DNA of 64,000 nt from Erythrocercus mccallii (taxonomy: Eukaryota; Chordata; Aves; Passeriformes; Dicruridae), in assembly GCA_013397435.1 (NCBI GenBank), contig VZRG01001983.1:17611-81610 (forward strand), read 5' to 3'. The translations under genes were made by a program, and so were the position numbers. Under the pieces are notes generated by a model, which worked only from the letters and a program-made list of their open reading frames with translations, searched no databases and was not told the DNA's origin. Shown here in pieces: positions 60,773-64,000 of this stretch. The number at the start of each line of letters is the position of its first letter. Position 1 is the first letter of the stretch.

Positions 60773-60850
60773 ATACATAATATATTTTAAAAATAAAATT
60801 TTAAATTTTCAAAATTTGTTAATTATTTAAAATGTCTTAAAATTTTGAAC
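60773..60850. repeat. Extremely AT-rich tract
   Basis: Nearly continuous A and T with alternating A- and T-runs (TATATTTTAAAAATAAAATT, TTAATTATTTAAAATG). It could be low-complexity DNA or a matrix-attachment-like segment. No open frame. Confidence 0.6.
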
Positions 60851-63800
60851 CTATCAGGAAAGACTTGCATATTTGTATGCAATATTGATTTCGTCCTATG
60901 TTTGTTTGCCAACCATCAAGGCAGAAGTAATTGAGCATGCATATCCACCTGTACACACACAGATAGGCAACAAGTCCTAAAGAATGTGCACATAAACTAC
61001 AGAAATGCAGTAACTTTGTTCTGTAAGGTTCCTCTTGCTTTTTCCTAAGTTTTCAGCCCATTACTTGTCACTCTCCTTTGCTTCATCTCCTTTTTCAGTT
61101 AACTTTTGTTTATTTAAAGACTTATAAGAAAGCATCGCTCCCATGTTTATCTTGCACATAAATTCCCTGACTAAACAACTGTTCAAAAAGAAATTATTAT
61201 CAATTATCTATGGTTTACTTTATCAACTACAACAAAGAAAGCCTGTGAACAATGCAACAGACTGGATACAAGCGCCAAAATCACAAAATCCTCTAAAAGA
61301 AGCTGAGCACTACTTGTGCTGTCTTTTCCTGTTTCTGCATGAAGCTGAGCATAATACCATCACATATAAAAAGGTGAGGGGGAAAAACCCCTTCAACAGA
61401 GTTTTACTACAAGGTTCATGGATATGAAAATTTCTCCCCACTTGCACATACAATTGAGGTGTTTCTGTAATTATCAGTATCCATTCCCCTCTTTAAAGTT
61501 TCCCTGCAAGCAGCAATCAGAATTATATACGATCTCTGCATGAAACTAATGAATTCATGACAAAGAAGACTCCTCAACATGATAAGAGATGGTGTATCAA
61601 GGGTATTAGCATCAGGCTTTAATGCTCAAAAACAGGCTCACAGCCACGTTCACACTATAATGGAACTGGAACAGTACCAGTGTCACACACCAGCAGCTGT
61701 CCAAAGACCTGGGTCCCCATCAGACGAGTAAAGAAAAATGCAAGGATGAAACAGGTTTATTCCCTTCCTAATCAAGAAAACAAAAAAATACACTTGTCTG
61801 CTCTCCACGTAAAGCTCTTCATAAAGATATTAATCTGTAGAAACTTAATCTGCTCGGGTCAGAGAAAATACTTTTTCAACAATAACAAGTCACACCTCTT
61901 CAGTACTCCTGTAAAACAAATATTACCTGCAAAATGAAGGTAGTATGCTGAACAAAAAACTACAAGAGCCATATCACGTTAAATTTGGGCAATATCTTCC
62001 CAACTATTTCCTACTCAGGAGACTTTTTGAACCTATACTTACCACATAAGATTTTTTTCTTCTTCAGGTGCAGCTAGCAGAGATCACTGTTCTTGTTATG
62101 AAGGGGTAATCTTAAATTACAAGTGCACTTTTTAATCAATTTTCCTCCCCAAAAGGAAGTCCATTAAAGGAAAACTGAAAGGGCAAGGAATTTATGCACT
62201 TTATGCTTTGGAAAGTAGAAGAGCTCAAATCAAATCTTTACAGAACCACAATACCCAGGTTCTTCTTAGGACATGCAAACACTTCACCACACAAGGTTTG
62301 CCCTGAGAGTGAAACCTCAAGAAATGGAAGAAACCTGTAATTCCCTATGCCAGCTGCTTATCCAAAGGCTATCATCCTTAGACCTTGTTAAGCAGACACC
62401 TTGCTCATGCTTAAACATCACAGGTCCCATCCACATTTTCCCATAAGTGGATATCCCAAATATACCATCTCCACATCTGATGCATGCCGGTGGAATAAAA
62501 AAACCAACACTGTTTCATGGGCAAAAATGAGTGAAGAAGAAAGAGATATGGTGGATTTCGACATGGTTGCAACAAATACACAGCTTAGGAAACAGCTGGA
62601 AAAGCAAAAAATCCTGAACACCCTCTGCTATCATCTTGCCAATTGCCAGACATTCAAAGCTGTACCCCACTATCAGATGGCAGAACAGCAGCGTCCTTTG
62701 GATGACTGGCTCAGGTAATCAAAGCAGAAAACAGCCAGAAATAACACTGCCAAGTGATTAGAAGAGAACTGGTGGCAAATTTAAACACCCTTTTGATTCA
62801 TTAATCTCCAACAGCTAAAGACAAACCTAAAGCAAAATTACCGTGATTGTAAACCGAGCACTCCTGTCCTGTGGCTATTTTTCGGCCTGCTGAGAGAGAA
62901 TGAGCTGATCAAAGACAGACACTTCAGTGAGATTAGTGCTGCTTCAGTGAGCTCACAGTTAGCGCCCATTAACTAACCTGTTTTAGGAGCTGGTAACACC
63001 GGCATGAATCTCTGCTTCAGTTGGAAGCAAAACCAAGGAGTGACCTGTCAATCTCCTGGTGACAACTGTACCTGCCCTGCCAGCCTGTGCAGGTCCAGTG
63101 AAGCCTTTTGCTGCTGATGGGCAGGGAAGAGCGCTACAAATCTAACATCAAGGGCACGAGCATTCAAAACTTCCCTGGGAAGTTCCATTTTGATGGCTCA
63201 TCCTACCAAGTGACTGCAGTGAAGGGAAGAATCCCCTGGAATAGCCCATATGAGGAGCTAACAAACATTAGGAAAAGCCAGCCTGGAAGGACAAGTGGCA
63301 GTGTAACAGTACAGTCCCAAAGGGATGTCCTCCAAGGCAGGCTTGGCATTTCAGCAGCAGCTAGGACTGACTGGCTTAAAATATAAAATGTTCTATGCAT
63401 TTACAATTCTCAGCAGCTTGTAAGGTTACAACTCTACAGAATTACAGCCCTTCAGTAAACAGATGAAATTTAAAAATAAAGAAAAAAACCTCAAATCCAC
63501 AACATAGTACTCAAATCCTTCAGCCATCACTTATTTACATCCGTCCAAGATCTGTCTTCCGTAACCCCACCTTCTGCTGTTCAGTATTATCTCTCAACAT
63601 AGATCTTCCATGTGATAGATTACTGAATCCTGGGAACATCTATTACAAAATGCAGCTTTCCAGAATTGAATTTCACATTTTAGCTGATATTCATCAGAGC
63701 CTAAATGTATATATACAAAATATTGCTGACAAAAATCTCTCTAGTGAAATATAGCGCATTACAGATAACGTCCTCTGCACAAATACAAAGTTTGAATAAA

Positions 63801-64000
63801 CTATTTTTTTCTGATAAATTTCTGTGATGTGGACAATATTTTAATACCATACAAATATTTTCTCTGCAGCAGTCTCCCTCTCAGGCATATTTCACATGTT
63901 GAAGCAGAGAGTCAAGTGCACTAGCTGGTACTTAACTTTTCATGCATAAAGCCCAAATTCCTCCAGAGCTGCCTTAAAAAAATCTGTTCAGGCTCATTCA
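60851..64000. other. Non-coding stretch, weak ORFs only
   Basis: AT-rich unique DNA to the window end. The frame at 62401-62718 (105 codons, + strand; first ATG at 62407) ends next to a donor-like CTCAG|GTAATC and has a charged, coiled-coil-like middle (RKQLEKQKIL). The frame at 63108-63386 has 92 codons. Neither matches a family I know. Confidence 0.4.

Noticed and set aside
1..64000. tRNA, rRNA, snRNA, CRISPR or bacterial operon features
   Set aside because: No A/B-box tRNA structure, conserved rRNA block, regularly spaced repeat array or tightly packed coding frames are visible. Ribosome-binding-site logic does not apply to this eukaryotic sequence.

Overview
This is a stretch of non-coding vertebrate nuclear DNA, most likely from a bird. 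The main evidence is one 5'-truncated CR1 LINE fragment at about 24780-25228. It carries the end of the CR1 ORF2 frame and the typical CR1 3' terminus (ATTCTGTG-type). CR1 also occurs in other sauropsids, so 'bird' is a likely call rather than a proven one. No mammalian SINE/LINE families, bacterial operons, tRNA, rRNA or CRISPR arrays are visible. I could not recognise any protein-coding exon. The longest open frames (166 and 151 codons) are about what chance gives in 64 kb.

The layout falls into two halves. Positions 1 to about 25 kb hold five CpG-rich blocks: a large island at 1-1440, then blocks at 2745-3080, 8750-8880, 11865-12260 and 24279-24780. The DNA between them is transposon-poor. 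Several AT-rich stretches there look like conserved non-coding elements: scattered CpGs are retained, TAAT-core homeodomain-like motifs are dense, and there is no repeat character. The large island at the left edge could be the promoter and 5' exon of a gene whose coding part lies outside the window. The direction of transcription is not certain.

From about 25 kb to 64 kb the sequence is AT-rich, without CpG islands. It holds the CR1 fragment at its left border, two copies of a 98-bp unclassified repeat 4.2 kb apart, an ATCC microsatellite, a 105-N assembly gap, and several more CNE-like patches. Many acceptor/donor pairs frame short 'exons', but they occur on both strands and do not join into an open frame.

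CpG-island clustering, few transposons and CNE-like patches together fit the regulatory neighbourhood or a long intron of a developmental regulator gene. That is an inference from texture; the gene itself is not identified. Motif-level curiosities include stable G-quadruplex motifs in the islands, a paired D-box palindrome, a near-perfect steroid receptor palindrome inside a T8/A8 hairpin, a triple nuclear-receptor half-site array, and an exact 30-bp tandem duplication.
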